From Halovibrio salipaludis (GTDB lineage: Bacteria; Pseudomonadota; Gammaproteobacteria; Pseudomonadales; Oleiphilaceae): a stretch of DNA of 50,716 nt. Position 1 is the first letter of the stretch; each line of letters begins with the position of its first letter. The stretch is from NCBI RefSeq assembly GCF_002286965.1, contig NZ_NSKD01000012.1, positions 1-50,716 of the forward strand, given 5' to 3'. A program made the position numbers and the translations under genes. Of this stretch, positions 9,065 through 18,586 are shown one piece after another. Under the pieces are notes generated by a model. It had not been told where the DNA came from, made no database searches, and saw only the letters and a list, made by a program, of their open reading frames with translations.

Positions 9065-10255
9065 TTACCCCCGCTCCTCCCCGTAGGCAAAGCGCCGCCA
9101 CAGCCATTCGGCGAGGCCGGTCCGCCAGCGCCGCAGCCAGAGGGGCGCGACCACCAGCAGCATAAGCCAGACCGCCAGAATGAACTGCAGCTGCACCAGC
9201 CGGGGCGTGGCCTCAAAACGTTCGCCGGTGTAGAAGAACGCCGTGCCCAGCACCGAACACAGCAGATAGGCACTGAGCGCCAGTTTGCCCAGGGCCCTCA
9301 GGCGCTCCAGAAGTCCGCTGAAAAGGCCACGCTGAAGCGCCAGCATCACCAGGGAGCCCCAACCCAGCGCCACCAGCGGGCCGCCCCAGATATTGAACTG
9401 GCGGCCGGCGTAGAGTGACTCCGCCATGCGCCACTCGTGGCTCATGTTGTAGAGCACACCCCACTGGCACAGGGGAATACCGATACCGAACCCCAGCAGC
9501 GCCAGCCGCCGGTAGGGCGACTCCGGCCAGTGACCGGAAAAGAATCCACCCCGGTAAAGCGCCATGCCCACCAGCATGAGCGCCAGCACACGCCAGCCCG
9601 ACTCGGTCAGCAGCATGCTCGGCCAGCTCTCGAACAGCACCATGAGCCGGTGCTCGAACTGGGCAAGCCAGCCACCACGATAGGCCTGGATCTCCTGCTG
9701 GACGAGCGCGGAATCCGCACTCCAGAACTGTTGCCTGAAGGACTCATACTCCCCCGCGGGGAGCCAGTTGAGGAGGCCGGTCATCAAGAGGGCGAACCCG
9801 AAAGGCACCAGATAGAACAGCAGCGCCCAGCCCAGCAGACGTGTCGGCGGCAGATGCCGGAAGCGCGCGGCGACCAGCCCCACCACGGCGTACAGCAGCA
9901 GGATGTCGCCGTACCAGATGAAGACCAGGTGCCCCAGCCCGATGAGAGCCAGCGCCCCCATACGTCGCCGCAGAACCCGGTCCACCTTCCCCCCTTCAGC
10001 GCCGAGCCGCTCCCCCTGGATCACCAGCCCCGCCCCGAAAAGCGCGGCCAGCAGCGGCATGAAGCTGTACTCGAACAGCAGATGGGAAACAAACCAGACC
10101 CAGAATTCCACCCCCTCGAAGCCGCCCATCACCCCGGGGTTCAGCTGGGCGGTGGAGACTTCGGCAAAGGCCCGGACGTTGATCACGAGGATGCCCAGTA
10201 TGGCGAATCCACGCAGTACATCGAGGCTGGCTAGGCGTTCCGGGCGTTGAGACAT
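9065..10255 (-). CDS. DUF418-family multi-pass membrane protein (YeiB-like)
   Basis: Integral membrane protein of 396 residues from the ATG at 10255; a GTG 24 nt upstream is also possible. It starts MSQRPERLASLDVLRGFAI, the Asp-x-x-Arg-Gly signature shared by DUF418, DUF1624 and HGSNAT-type acyltransferases. Around ten hydrophobic helices follow, with the DUF418 domain in the C-terminal half (FEATPRLVQLQFILAVWLML). The role in YeiB homologues is not established; acyl transfer across the membrane is suspected. It is convergent with the SLC13 permease and divergent from the YdcF-like gene. Confidence 0.85.
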   Translation of the reverse strand: MSQRPERLASLDVLRGFAILGILVINVRAFAEVSTAQLNPGVMGGFEGVEFWVWFVSHLLFEYSFMPLLAALFGAGLVIQGERLGAEGGKVDRVLRRRMGALALIGLGHLVFIWYGDILLLYAVVGLVAARFRHLPPTRLLGWALLFYLVPFGFALLMTGLLNWLPAGEYESFRQQFWSADSALVQQEIQAYRGGWLAQFEHRLMVLFESWPSMLLTESGWRVLALMLVGMALYRGGFFSGHWPESPYRRLALLGFGIGIPLCQWGVLYNMSHEWRMAESLYAGRQFNIWGGPLVALGWGSLVMLALQRGLFSGLLERLRALGKLALSAYLLCSVLGTAFFYTGERFEATPRLVQLQFILAVWLMLLVVAPLWLRRWRTGLAEWLWRRFAYGEERG

Positions 10256-10328
10256 GCCCCAATTCTGATGTGCGCGCACCCACTGTCAAATATTTCCCGC
10301 CCAGGACAGTATCGGGTACCCTTCCTGC

Positions 10329-11090
10329 ATGCTGCTCACCAAAATCATCGCCGCCCTGCTCAGCCCCCTGCCCCTGGTTGGTCTCATCCTGCTGGCGGCC
10401 TGGGGCCTGCGCCTCCTTAAACGGACCCGGCTGGCCGTTACGGCGGCCTGCATGGCCGGAATCCTGTTCCTGGTATTCTCTGTTGAACCACTGGCCCGCT
10501 GGCTGATCCTGCCCCTGGAGTCCCGTTATGAGCCCATCACCCAGCCGCAGGCCTTCACCAATGTCCGCTGGATCCTGGTTCTGGGTTCCAGTGCCTCGGA
10601 GGACGCGGATGCTCCGCCCACGACCCGCCTCAGCGGCGTCGCCAGCCTCCGCCTTGCGGAAGGGCTGCGGCTTCAGAACGCCCTTCCGGAAAGCACCCTG
10701 ATCCTCTCCGGCGGCAGTGTCTTCGGGGATGCCCCCAGTGCCACGGTCATGAGTCGCGCGGCGGTCGAGATGGGCGCGGACCCGGAGCGCCTGCGTATCC
10801 ACCCCAACCCACTGAACACCCGCCAGGAGGCCGAGTTCATGCGGGAGGCCGTGGGTGAGGCGCCCTTCCTGCTGGTCACCTCAGCCTCGCACATGCCCCG
10901 GGCCATGATGCTCAACCGCAAGGCAGGCCTGAACCCCATTCCCGCACCAACGGCCCGGCGCGCCGCAGGCACCGCGCTGAAGTCCGATCCCGCTTTCTGG
11001 TTACCCTCGGCAGGTGCCCTGGAGATGAGCGAGCGCGCGATCCACGAGTACCTCGGCATTGCCTGGGCCTGGATGGGGGGTCATATCTGA
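10329..11090 (+). CDS. YdcF/SanA/ElyC-family protein (DUF218)
   Basis: Membrane-anchored protein of 253 residues. Two N-terminal hydrophobic segments (about 1-60) are followed by a DUF218 domain with ILVLGSSASED, TRLSGVASLRLAEG, LILSGGSVFGD and LLVTSASHMPRAM. ElyC, the best-known long member, affects lipid-carrier use in peptidoglycan and envelope synthesis. Residue count and the two-helix N-terminus fit the ElyC type rather than the short SanA type. No clear Shine-Dalgarno precedes the ATG. A role in envelope biogenesis is inferred from the family only. Confidence 0.85.
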   Translation: MLLTKIIAALLSPLPLVGLILLAAWGLRLLKRTRLAVTAACMAGILFLVFSVEPLARWLILPLESRYEPITQPQAFTNVRWILVLGSSASEDADAPPTTRLSGVASLRLAEGLRLQNALPESTLILSGGSVFGDAPSATVMSRAAVEMGADPERLRIHPNPLNTRQEAEFMREAVGEAPFLLVTSASHMPRAMMLNRKAGLNPIPAPTARRAAGTALKSDPAFWLPSAGALEMSERAIHEYLGIAWAWMGGHI

Positions 11091-11178
11091 CATGCCATAC
11101 CTAGATGCGAGGAAGCCTTTGTGGAGCCAGGGCGGCTCCTATCCGATCAGCCCCATAGGCAGCGGCCCCAGGACTAGA

Positions 11179-11859
11179 ATGGGCCGTTGGCGTGAGACGT
11201 CGTCCCGGCTTCCCGCGGCTTTGGTCGCCCTGGGCCTGGGTGCCCTGAGCGTCCCAGGCCAGGCCGAGCGTGTTTTCCCGGCAGAAGCCATCGCCAGGTG
11301 GGAGCATCACAGCTTCACCGGCGAAACGGATTACGAACTGGTCACCGTTGATGGCCGCAGGGCCGTCCGCGCCACCTGCAACGGCGACTCCGCATCGGGG
11401 CTGTACCTGGAGGAACCCATTGATCTCAGCGAAACGCCCATCATTGAATGGCGCTGGCGGGTGGACTCCGTCTACAGCGATATCAACGAGCAGAGTCAGG
11501 AAGGCGACGACTTCCCCGCCCGCATCTACGCCGTCCACGAACCCACCTGGCTGCGCTGGAAAACGCGGGCCCTCAACTACGTCTGGGCCAGCGGGGAGCC
11601 GGAAGGCAGCAGCTGGCAGAATCCCTTCCAGTCCCGCGCCCGGATGGTGGCGGTGAACTCGGGACCGCCCGAGGATGGCGCCCAATGGCAGACCGTCACC
11701 CGGGACCTGCGGGCCGACTTCAGGCGCCACCACGGCGAGGTGCCGGAAGAGCTCACGGCCCTTGCCATCATGACCGACTGCGACAACCACGGCGGCAGCA
11801 CCCGCGCCTGGTATGGGCGGATCCGCCTGAAGAGCTCGGACGAGCGTTTTGCGGACTGA
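11179..11859 (+). CDS. Exported DUF3047-domain protein
   Basis: Secreted or periplasmic protein of unknown function, 226 residues from the ATG at 11179. The N-terminus is a plausible signal peptide (hydrophobic LPAALVALGLGALSV, cleavage near GQA). The body has DUF3047 features: IEWRWRVDS, DDFPARIYAVHE, LNYVWASGEP, and TDCDNHGGSTRAWYGRI at the end. The start is uncertain. The ATG overlaps a -10-like TAGAAT (11175-11180), and if that is the promoter, translation must begin further in. The frame is also open back to 11059 across the end of the YdcF-like gene. Confidence 0.75.
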   Translation: MGRWRETSSRLPAALVALGLGALSVPGQAERVFPAEAIARWEHHSFTGETDYELVTVDGRRAVRATCNGDSASGLYLEEPIDLSETPIIEWRWRVDSVYSDINEQSQEGDDFPARIYAVHEPTWLRWKTRALNYVWASGEPEGSSWQNPFQSRARMVAVNSGPPEDGAQWQTVTRDLRADFRRHHGEVPEELTALAIMTDCDNHGGSTRAWYGRIRLKSSDERFAD

Positions 11860-11917
11860 GTCACATTCGGGCATGATGCGGTTCATGACATCATCCAATG
11901 GTAAAAGAACCCCTTCC

Positions 11918-12400
11918 ATGCTGCGGCTTTGCGCTCTCGCCATCGCCCTTCTCGCCCTCACCGGCTGCTCCGATGAAGCCTCATTCCCCGGCGGCGGCAG
12001 TGAGTTCTATGCACAGCCGGAGTGGGCTGACTATCGCGAGCAGGCCAGCGACAACGGTTATGAACCCGGTCTCTCGGACTGGCGCCACATCCCAGAGCTC
12101 ACGCCCCAGGAATCCCTGGAGGCCTGCGATGATGCCCGGAGTGCCGTGGAAAGCTGGGCGGAATCCCGGGACCTGATCGGAGCGGACCGCAGTGAGCGGC
12201 TGACAATTGATATGCGCACCCGCCAGGAAGCGGACGGCAGCGTGACAGGCCTGCTGCAGCGCTGGGGGTTCCGGGATGATGCCGTGGCGGGTGTCGACCA
12301 CCGCCTCCGGCTGACGGAAACCGCCGGATGCTGGGAAGTCGAGAGGGTGGAAGCCCGCCACTACTGCCGTCGTGGGCTGGAGGACGGGCTCTGCCGCTGA
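11918..12400 (+). CDS. Hypothetical lipoprotein
   Basis: Unrecognised protein of 160 residues with a clear lipoprotein signal: MLRLCALAIALLALTGC, with lipobox LTGC. ATGs at 11876 and 11885 would lengthen the n-region and also fit a signal peptide. The mature part is acidic and contains LTPQESLEACDDARSAVESW and a C-terminal ARHYCRRGLEDGLCR with paired cysteines, so a periplasmic disulphide is possible. It follows the DUF3047 gene after 58 nt and is convergent with secB 7 nt away. No function can be assigned. Confidence 0.7.
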   Translation: MLRLCALAIALLALTGCSDEASFPGGGSEFYAQPEWADYREQASDNGYEPGLSDWRHIPELTPQESLEACDDARSAVESWAESRDLIGADRSERLTIDMRTRQEADGSVTGLLQRWGFRDDAVAGVDHRLRLTETAGCWEVERVEARHYCRRGLEDGLCR

Positions 12401-12407
12401 GCGGCGG

Positions 12408-12920
12408 TCAGTGGTTCTGCTGCTCCGCCTCGCCGGCCTGTTCCTGGCGGCGGCGTTCCAGCGCCTGCTGGTAGATGGCATCGAAGTTGACCGGCGCCAG
12501 CATCAGGGGCGGAAAGCTGCCCTTGGTCACCAGCGTATCCACGGATTCCCGGGCGTAGGGGAAGAGCACGTTGGGGCAGTAGGCGCCCAGCATCTGGCCC
12601 TGGCGGTTCTCGTCGAAATTGCGCACCACGAAGATGCCCGCCTGCTGCACTTCCACAATGTAGGCGGTCTTCTCACCGATCTTCGCCGTCAGCGTCAGCT
12701 GCAGCACCACCTCGTACTGGCCTTCTCCCAGTGCGGTATGGCTGGTATTGAGGTCCATGGTGACCTCGGGCTTCCACTGCTCCTGGAAGATGGTCGGCGT
12801 GTTGGGCGCCTCGAAGGAGCTGTCCTTGATGTAGACGCGCTGCAGCGCGAACTGCGGCTGGTTCTCGTCGCCCTGCTGGCCGCCCGCGGCGCCAGCCTGT
12901 GTGTCGTTGTTCTCGGCCAT
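12408..12920 (-). CDS. secB: Protein-export chaperone SecB
   Basis: Cytosolic homotetrameric chaperone that keeps preproteins unfolded and delivers them to SecA. It has 170 residues from the ATG at 12920, with AGGA upstream at good spacing. Typical SecB segments are [42 protein letters not shown] and [11 protein letters not shown], followed by [13 protein letters not shown]. It lies downstream of yibN on the same strand (68-nt gap). In the E. coli and Pseudomonas version of this cluster, grxC sits between the two; here there is no room for it. Confidence 0.97.
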   Translation of the reverse strand: MAENNDTQAGAAGGQQGDENQPQFALQRVYIKDSSFEAPNTPTIFQEQWKPEVTMDLNTSHTALGEGQYEVVLQLTLTAKIGEKTAYIVEVQQAGIFVVRNFDENRQGQMLGAYCPNVLFPYARESVDTLVTKGSFPPLMLAPVNFDAIYQQALERRRQEQAGEAEQQNH

Positions 12921-12988
12921 TGCGTTATTCCTGTCTATTGTTACTGCACGGGCCGGCAACCCCGGCCCGCCGCGTCACCGGCGCATTC

Positions 12989-13408
12989 TCACTTGGTGGT
13001 GACCGGGAGATTGGCGTTGCGCCACTCCATCATGCCACCGGTCAGCCGTGCCAGCTGGAGCTCCTCACGGTTGGGAACCTCCTTCACGGCCATGCCGGAA
13101 TGCTGGCCCGCCTTGTCCACGAGGATAATCAGTTTGTCCTGGTGTTTCCGGAGCTGGTTCCCACTTTCCTTAAGTTTCGCCATGGGAATGTGCTCGGCAC
13201 CACGGATGTGACCCTCGGAAAACTCTTTCTTTTCACGGACATCGACCACGACGGCCTCGTCACGGTTGAGCATGAGAACCGCTTCCTGGGGTGCCACCTT
13301 GCGCCCGGCGCGGCTGCTCTCCACCCAGAAAAGCGCCAGCAGCAGCACAAAGAAGGCACTGACCAGCATCCAGTGATTGACGACAAACTCAAATAGCTGT
13401 TGGATCAT
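12989..13408 (-). CDS. yibN: Membrane-anchored rhodanese-like protein (YibN family)
   Basis: Protein of 139 residues with one N-terminal transmembrane helix ([16 protein letters not shown]) and a cytoplasmic rhodanese fold ([29 protein letters not shown]). The active-site loop reads [13 protein letters not shown] with no catalytic Cys. E. coli YibN also lacks the canonical Cys there, so this is the family state. The start at 13408 ([12 protein letters not shown]) matches YibN. It lies with secB and divergent from gpmI, the conserved secB-yibN / gpmI arrangement. Confidence 0.88.
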   Translation of the reverse strand: MIQQLFEFVVNHWMLVSAFFVLLLALFWVESSRAGRKVAPQEAVLMLNRDEAVVVDVREKKEFSEGHIRGAEHIPMAKLKESGNQLRKHQDKLIILVDKAGQHSGMAVKEVPNREELQLARLTGGMMEWRNANLPVTTK

Positions 13409-13561
13409 TCTGCGCCACACCTGTGTCCGGGCCACGCGGCCCTGTTCGTTCAGCGGCGATTATACACAGGGCCCGGCAGCGACGACAGGTGCGCCAATGG
13501 CCGGGGCACCCGTAATCAGGTTAGAATCAGGCCCTTTCGAGGCAACCCGGAACCCGAACAC

Positions 13562-15112
13562 ATGAGTGACAGACCTCAGACAACCGCGCTCATCATCATG
13601 GACGGCTGGGGCCAGCGTGAGCCCACCGACGACAACGCCGTCAGTCTTGCCCATACCCCGGTCTGGGACCGGCTCTGGGCGGAATGCCCGCGCACGCTGC
13701 TCAACACCAGCGGCCTGGCGGTGGGCCTGCCCGAAGGCCAGATGGGCAACTCCGAGGTCGGCCATATGAACCTGGGCGCCGGCCGCGTCGTCTACCAGAG
13801 CCTGACCCGCATCAGCCGTGACATCGAGAACGGCACCCTGGCGGAGAACCCGGTGCTCGGCGGCGCCATCCGCAGCGCCATCGCCGCCGACGGTGCCGTT
13901 CACGTGATCGGCCTGCTCTCGCCCGGCGGCGTGCACAGCCACGAAGAGCACCTGTTCGCCGCCTGCCGCATGGCCATGGCACAGGGCGCGCGCTACGTCT
14001 ATATCCATGCCTTCCTGGACGGCCGTGACACACCCCCGCGCAGCGCCCGCGAATCCCTGGAAAAGGCGGACCGCCTGCTGCAGGAGGCGGGCGTCGGCCG
14101 CGTGGCCTCGGTCATCGGCCGCTATTTCGCCATGGACCGGGACAACAACTGGGACCGCATCGAAAAGGCCTACAACCTGCTGACCCTGGGCGAGGCCGAG
14201 CACCGTTGTGACTCCGCCGTGGCCGCGCTGGACGCCGCCTATGAACGCGGCGAGGACGACGAGTTCGTGGCCGCCAGCGTCATCGCGGCGGAAGGCGAAG
14301 CGCCGGTCACCATTGATGATGGCGACGCGGTGCTGTTCATGAACTTCCGTGCCGACCGCGCCCGCCAGCTGGCGCACGCCTTCGTGGACCAGGAATTCAC
14401 CGGCTTCGCCCGCCGCAGCGAACCGCGCCTTTCCGACTTCGTGATGCTCACGGAATACGAGGCCAACCTGGACACCAGCTGCGCCTACCCGCCCGAGTCC
14501 CTGCCCAACATGCTGGGCGAATACGCCAGCAACCAGGGCCTGAAGCAGCTGCGCATCGCGGAGACGGAAAAGTACGCCCACGTCACCTTCTTCTTCAACG
14601 GCGGCCGGGAAGAACCCTTCCCTGGGGAGGACCGCATTCTGGTGCCCTCCCCCAAGGTGGCCACCTATGACATGCAGCCGGAAATGAGTGCCCCGGAAGT
14701 CACGGACAAGCTGGTCGAGGCCATCAACAGTGGCCAGTACGACCTGGTGATCTGCAACTACGCCAACGGCGACATGGTCGGGCACACCGGCAGTATTGAG
14801 GCGGCAAGCAAGGCCGCCGAGGCGGTGGATGAAAGCGTCGGGCGAGTACTGGAAGCCCTGAAGGCCAATGGCGGCCAGGCCCTGGTGACCGCCGACCACG
14901 GCAACTGCGAACAGATGCGCGATCCGCAAACCGGCCAGGCGCACACCGCCCATACCACCCTGCCGGTCCCGCTGGTGTACGTAGGCGACCGGAAGCTCAG
15001 CCTCCGGGATGGGGGCGCGCTCTGCGACATCGCCCCGTCACTGCTGAGCCTTCTGGACCAGCAGCAGCCCGCGGAGATGACCGGCCAGACGCTGATCCAG
15101 CCCGGGGCCTGA
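13562..15112 (+). CDS. gpmI: 2,3-bisphosphoglycerate-independent phosphoglycerate mutase
   Basis: Glycolysis and gluconeogenesis: interconverts 3- and 2-phosphoglycerate with two Mn ions. It has 516 residues, the family length, from the ATG at 13562. The metal-binding LIIMDGWG is at the N-terminus and the phosphoserine nucleophile is in [14 protein letters not shown] (Ser64). Further alkaline-phosphatase-superfamily motifs are [30 protein letters not shown] and [11 protein letters not shown] -10-like TAGAAT lies at 13522-13527. It is the first gene of the gpmI-envC-ctpA-yibQ run, with envC starting 1 nt after its stop. Confidence 0.97.
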   Translation: MSDRPQTTALIIMDGWGQREPTDDNAVSLAHTPVWDRLWAECPRTLLNTSGLAVGLPEGQMGNSEVGHMNLGAGRVVYQSLTRISRDIENGTLAENPVLGGAIRSAIAADGAVHVIGLLSPGGVHSHEEHLFAACRMAMAQGARYVYIHAFLDGRDTPPRSARESLEKADRLLQEAGVGRVASVIGRYFAMDRDNNWDRIEKAYNLLTLGEAEHRCDSAVAALDAAYERGEDDEFVAASVIAAEGEAPVTIDDGDAVLFMNFRADRARQLAHAFVDQEFTGFARRSEPRLSDFVMLTEYEANLDTSCAYPPESLPNMLGEYASNQGLKQLRIAETEKYAHVTFFFNGGREEPFPGEDRILVPSPKVATYDMQPEMSAPEVTDKLVEAINSGQYDLVICNYANGDMVGHTGSIEAASKAAEAVDESVGRVLEALKANGGQALVTADHGNCEQMRDPQTGQAHTAHTTLPVPLVYVGDRKLSLRDGGALCDIAPSLLSLLDQQQPAEMTGQTLIQPGA

Positions 15113-15113
15113 G

Positions 15114-16244
15114 ATGCGCCGCGTCGTTCTGGCGATGCTGCTCGGGACGGCGTTCGCGGCTCCGGCACAGGAGGATGAGCAGGCTGCCCGCGAGCGCCTT
15201 GATGAGGTAAAGGAAGCCATCGAGTCCGTATCCCACTGGCTCGAGGATGCCCGCGCCAACGAGGACGCCCACCTGACCCGTCTGCGGGAGGCCGAAGAAG
15301 CCGTGGCGCGCAGCCAGCAACGCCTCAACGAGCTCAACTCGGACATCGGCGGGCTGGATGATGAGCTCGCGCAACTGGAACAGCGCAACCGGGAGCTGGA
15401 AGCCGAAGCCGAACGCGGCCGGGAAACCCTCAGGGAAGTCGTCCGTTCCGCCTGGCGCCAGGGAGACCAGGCCGCCCTGCGGCTGTTCCTCTCACAGCAG
15501 GACCCCGGCGAGGCCGCCCGCCTGCTGGAATGGCACCAGCGCCTCGGCAATCACACCCGCCAGCAGCTGGCGGACCTGGCGGATACCATGGAGGCCCTTG
15601 AGCGTAACCGCCGGGAAACAGAGGCAACACGCGAGCAGCTGGCCTCAAAGCGCGATCAGGCCCGGGAGCAGCGCGATGAGCTCCAGCAGCGCCGCAGCGA
15701 GCGTGAACAGCGCCTCGCGGAACTGCGCCAGCGCATCAGTGAGCGCGAAAGCCGGCTGGCCTCCCTGCGCCAGGACCGTGAGCGGCTTGAGGAGCTCCTG
15801 GAGGAAATGGCAGCGTCCATCTCCAGCATTGAAGCCCCCGAAGACATCCGGCCATTTTCCGAACTGCGTGCTAGACTGCCATGGCCATTGGAAGGAACCG
15901 TCAGCAACCACTTCGGGAATGCGGTCGGTGACAGTGGCATGCAGGCCAATGGCATCCGCATCCGTGCGGACAAGGGCACGCCCGTGACAGCCGTGCACTA
16001 CGGTCGCGTCGTCTTTGCCAACTGGTTGCGCGGGTTCGGGCTCATGATCATCATAGATCATGGCGACGGCTTCATGAGCCTGTACGGAAACAACGATACC
16101 CTGAGCCATTCGGCCGGCGAATGGGTCCAGGCCGGCGAGACCATCGCCCGCACCGGTAACAGTGGCGGGCGTTCCCGATCCGGTCTTTACTTTGAGATAC
16201 GTCATAACGGCCAGCCGGAGAATCCCGAAGCCTGGCTCGAATAG
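15114..16244 (+). CDS. envC: Murein hydrolase activator EnvC
   Basis: Periplasmic activator of division amidases AmiA and AmiB at the septum. It has 376 residues with a signal peptide (MRRVVLAMLLGTAFAAPAQ), a long heptad-rich coiled coil (about 20-245, rich in Arg, Glu and Gln) and a C-terminal LytM domain. The LytM zinc ligands are degenerate: NGIRIRADKG stands where active enzymes have an HxGxD-type motif, and the end reads GLYFEIRHNGQPENP. This is the hallmark of EnvC as an activator rather than a hydrolase. It sits between gpmI and ctpA, as in Pseudomonas. Confidence 0.93.
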   Translation: MRRVVLAMLLGTAFAAPAQEDEQAARERLDEVKEAIESVSHWLEDARANEDAHLTRLREAEEAVARSQQRLNELNSDIGGLDDELAQLEQRNRELEAEAERGRETLREVVRSAWRQGDQAALRLFLSQQDPGEAARLLEWHQRLGNHTRQQLADLADTMEALERNRRETEATREQLASKRDQAREQRDELQQRRSEREQRLAELRQRISERESRLASLRQDRERLEELLEEMAASISSIEAPEDIRPFSELRARLPWPLEGTVSNHFGNAVGDSGMQANGIRIRADKGTPVTAVHYGRVVFANWLRGFGLMIIIDHGDGFMSLYGNNDTLSHSAGEWVQAGETIARTGNSGGRSRSGLYFEIRHNGQPENPEAWLE

Positions 16245-16267
16245 CACTGAACAGGAACGCAGCGCCC

Positions 16268-17701
16268 ATGCGACACAGCTCCCGGAACCCCGTCACCACT
16301 ATCGCCCTCAGCCTGGTGCTGACGCTGACCGCCCTCCCTGGCGTCGCGGCCGAGCCCATGGAGGGCGATGACGACACCCCGACCCGGAACATCGATAAAG
16401 AACCCCCCGTGAACGGTCAGACCAGCGAGCTGGAAGTCCAGCTTGCGGATCCGGAGAAACAGCTTCCGCTGGATGAGCTGCGCAAGTTCACCGAGGTGTT
16501 TGAGCGCATCAAACGCGGCTACGTTGAGGAGGTCAGCGACAAGGAACTCCTGAACAAGGCCATCGACGGCATGCTTTCGGGGCTTGATCCCCACTCCGCC
16601 TACCTGAAACCCGAGGCCTTCTCCCAGCTGGAGGAGAGCACCTCCGGAGAGTTCGGAGGGCTCGGCATCGAGGTTGGCATGGAGGATGGCTTTGTCAGGG
16701 TCATCTCCCCGATCGATGGCACCCCCGCGCAGGAAGCCGGCATCCAGGCAGGGGACCTGATCATCGAGATCGACGGCACGCCGGTTAAAGGCATGAGCCT
16801 GGAGGAGGCGGTCAAGGAGATGCGTGGCGAGCCGGGCTCCGAGATCACTCTGAGCATCGGCCGTGACGGCGAAAGCAGCCCCATTGAGGTGACCATCGAG
16901 AGGGCCATCATTGAGGTGGACAGTGTCCGCTCAAGCATGCTTGAACCCGGCTACGGCTATATCCGCATCAGCCAGTTCCAGCAGAACACCGGAGAGGAAT
17001 TCAAGGCCGCCTATGAAGACCTTGTGAGCAGCCATGGGGATGAACTGGACGGGATCGTGCTGGATCTGCGGAACAACCCCGGCGGTGTGCTTGAGGCTGC
17101 CGTGGATGTGGCGGACTCCCTGATCGATGAGGGGCGGATCGTGTACACCAAGGGCCGGATCGAGAGCAGCCAGCTGAGCTTTGAGGCCAGCGCCGGCGGC
17201 ATTGCCGAAAATGTACCCATTGTGGCCCTGATCAATTCCGGATCGGCCTCGGCCTCGGAAATCCTGGCCGGCGCGCTCCAGGACCAGCGCCGCGCGGTGA
17301 TCATGGGTACCAAGTCCTTCGGTAAGGGCTCGGTTCAGACGGTCATGCCGCTGGGCGACAACCACGGCATCAAGCTCACCACCGCACGCTACTACACCCC
17401 GGATGGGCGCTCCATCCAGGCCAAGGGCATTGAGCCGGACATCGAAGTGCGGCCGGCGGAACTGCGTGATGTGGAAGCCGCCCGCCGGTTCAGCGAGGCG
17501 GACCTGCCCGGCCACCTTGAGAACGGCCAGACCGGGGAATCAGAGGACGCCAGCAGCGATGACAAGGAAGAAGAGGCAAAGCGCAAGGACTACCAGCTGC
17601 GCTCGGCACTGAACCTGCTCAAGGGTATGCGGATCCTCACCCCGGAGCAGGGCAGGGTCCCGGAGACGGCGTCCGAGGGGGACAATGGCGAGGCGGAGTG
17701 A
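16268..17701 (+). CDS. ctpA: C-terminal processing peptidase (S41 family, CtpA-like)
   Basis: Periplasmic Ser/Lys protease that controls peptidoglycan hydrolases in relatives. It has 477 residues: signal peptide (1-28, ending GVAA), CtpA N-terminal region (SGLDPHSAYLKPE), PDZ domain about 120-205 (GEFGGLGIEVGME, GDLIIEIDGTPV) and the S41 core. The nucleophile Ser lies in NSGSASASEI and the general-base Lys in KSFGKGSVQT. LTTARYYTPDGRSIQ follows, then an acidic, charged tail. Co-location with EnvC fits a cell-separation role. It overlaps yibQ by 17 nt. Confidence 0.95.
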   Translation: MRHSSRNPVTTIALSLVLTLTALPGVAAEPMEGDDDTPTRNIDKEPPVNGQTSELEVQLADPEKQLPLDELRKFTEVFERIKRGYVEEVSDKELLNKAIDGMLSGLDPHSAYLKPEAFSQLEESTSGEFGGLGIEVGMEDGFVRVISPIDGTPAQEAGIQAGDLIIEIDGTPVKGMSLEEAVKEMRGEPGSEITLSIGRDGESSPIEVTIERAIIEVDSVRSSMLEPGYGYIRISQFQQNTGEEFKAAYEDLVSSHGDELDGIVLDLRNNPGGVLEAAVDVADSLIDEGRIVYTKGRIESSQLSFEASAGGIAENVPIVALINSGSASASEILAGALQDQRRAVIMGTKSFGKGSVQTVMPLGDNHGIKLTTARYYTPDGRSIQAKGIEPDIEVRPAELRDVEAARRFSEADLPGHLENGQTGESEDASSDDKEEEAKRKDYQLRSALNLLKGMRILTPEQGRVPETASEGDNGEAE

Positions 17702-18506
17702 CACAGCCATGCGCCTCACGCTCGGCCTCGCACTCAGCCTGCTGGTGCTTCTGGGCCCCGGCAGTGCAGCCGGCCAGGGCCCGCCCCCGACCATTGCCAT
17801 CATCATCGATGACCTGGGCCTCGATCAGGAGGCCGGCGCACGCCTTCTCGAGATGGACCAGCCCCTGACGCTGGCCTTCCTGCCACACCGCCCCTATACC
17901 CGGGAACAGGCCAGAGCCGCGGCCGACGATGGCAAGGAGGTCATACTCCACGCCCCCATGGCCAATGAGGCCCGCATCGGCCTTGGCCCGGGCGGGCTGG
18001 CGGCTGACATGTCCCGTCGGGAAGTCCAGACCACGCTACGCAGCGCACTGGCCTCGGTGCCCGGCGCCACCGGCGTCAACAATCATATGGGCAGCCTGCT
18101 CACCCAGGTGGAGGAACCCATGGACTGGGTGATGGACGAACTGGCGGGGCGCGGTCTGCTGTTCATCGACAGCCGCACTACGGCGGCGACAGTGGCGGCA
18201 ACCACCGCGCTGTCAAAGAATGTCCCCGTCATGAGCCGGGATGTCTTCCTGGACAACAAACGGGATCACGCCAGCATCCACCAGCAGTTCCGGCTGCTGC
18301 TCAGGAAGGCACGGGAGAATGGGACGGCCATCGGGATCGCCCACCCGTATGAGGAAACACTGGATTACCTGGAGGCGGTGCTGCCAGAGCTGGACAGGCA
18401 CGGCTATGCCATTGCCACAGTGAGCCGGCTGTGGTCCATGCGCCACGAAAACCAGCCCCTGCTCCCCGACCTGGCAGACCCACGACTGGTACAGAAGCAG
18501 GAGTAA
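17685..18506 (+). CDS. yibQ: Divergent polysaccharide deacetylase family protein (YibQ)
   Basis: Exported protein of 273 residues with a signal peptide (AMRLTLGLALSLLVLLGPG). The divergent polysaccharide deacetylase fold shows as IAIIIDDLGLD, ILHAPMANEA, GVNNHMGSLLT and GIAHPYEETLDYL, so Asp and His ligands are kept. Activity and substrate are unknown in the family. The start at 17685 overlaps ctpA by 17 nt and has GAGGGGG upstream; the ATG at 17709 is an alternative. Last gene of the gpmI run, convergent with hisF across a large imperfect hairpin. Confidence 0.9.
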   Translation: MARRSDTAMRLTLGLALSLLVLLGPGSAAGQGPPPTIAIIIDDLGLDQEAGARLLEMDQPLTLAFLPHRPYTREQARAAADDGKEVILHAPMANEARIGLGPGGLAADMSRREVQTTLRSALASVPGATGVNNHMGSLLTQVEEPMDWVMDELAGRGLLFIDSRTTAATVAATTALSKNVPVMSRDVFLDNKRDHASIHQQFRLLLRKARENGTAIGIAHPYEETLDYLEAVLPELDRHGYAIATVSRLWSMRHENQPLLPDLADPRLVQKQE

Positions 18507-18516
18507 CCAGTGGCAG

Positions 18517-18586
18517 GTTAAAGCCCTTCCGGCGCTGAAGCTCAAGGCGCACGGAGCGCAGAATTCAGCGCCAGAGGGGCTTTAAC
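18517..18586. terminator. Imperfect 23-bp inverted repeat between convergent yibQ and hisF
   Basis: Arms 18517-18539 and 18564-18586 pair at about 20 of 23 positions around a 24-nt loop that itself contains GCGC/GCGC. The right arm includes the hisF stop codon. There is no T-run on either side, so it is not a textbook intrinsic terminator. It may work as a bidirectional RNA 3'-end stabiliser or a Rho-assisted stop. Confidence 0.5.

Noticed and set aside
12989-13408. Missing catalytic Cys in the rhodanese-like protein as a novel loss
   Set aside because: E. coli YibN also lacks the canonical Cys in this loop, so it is a family feature.
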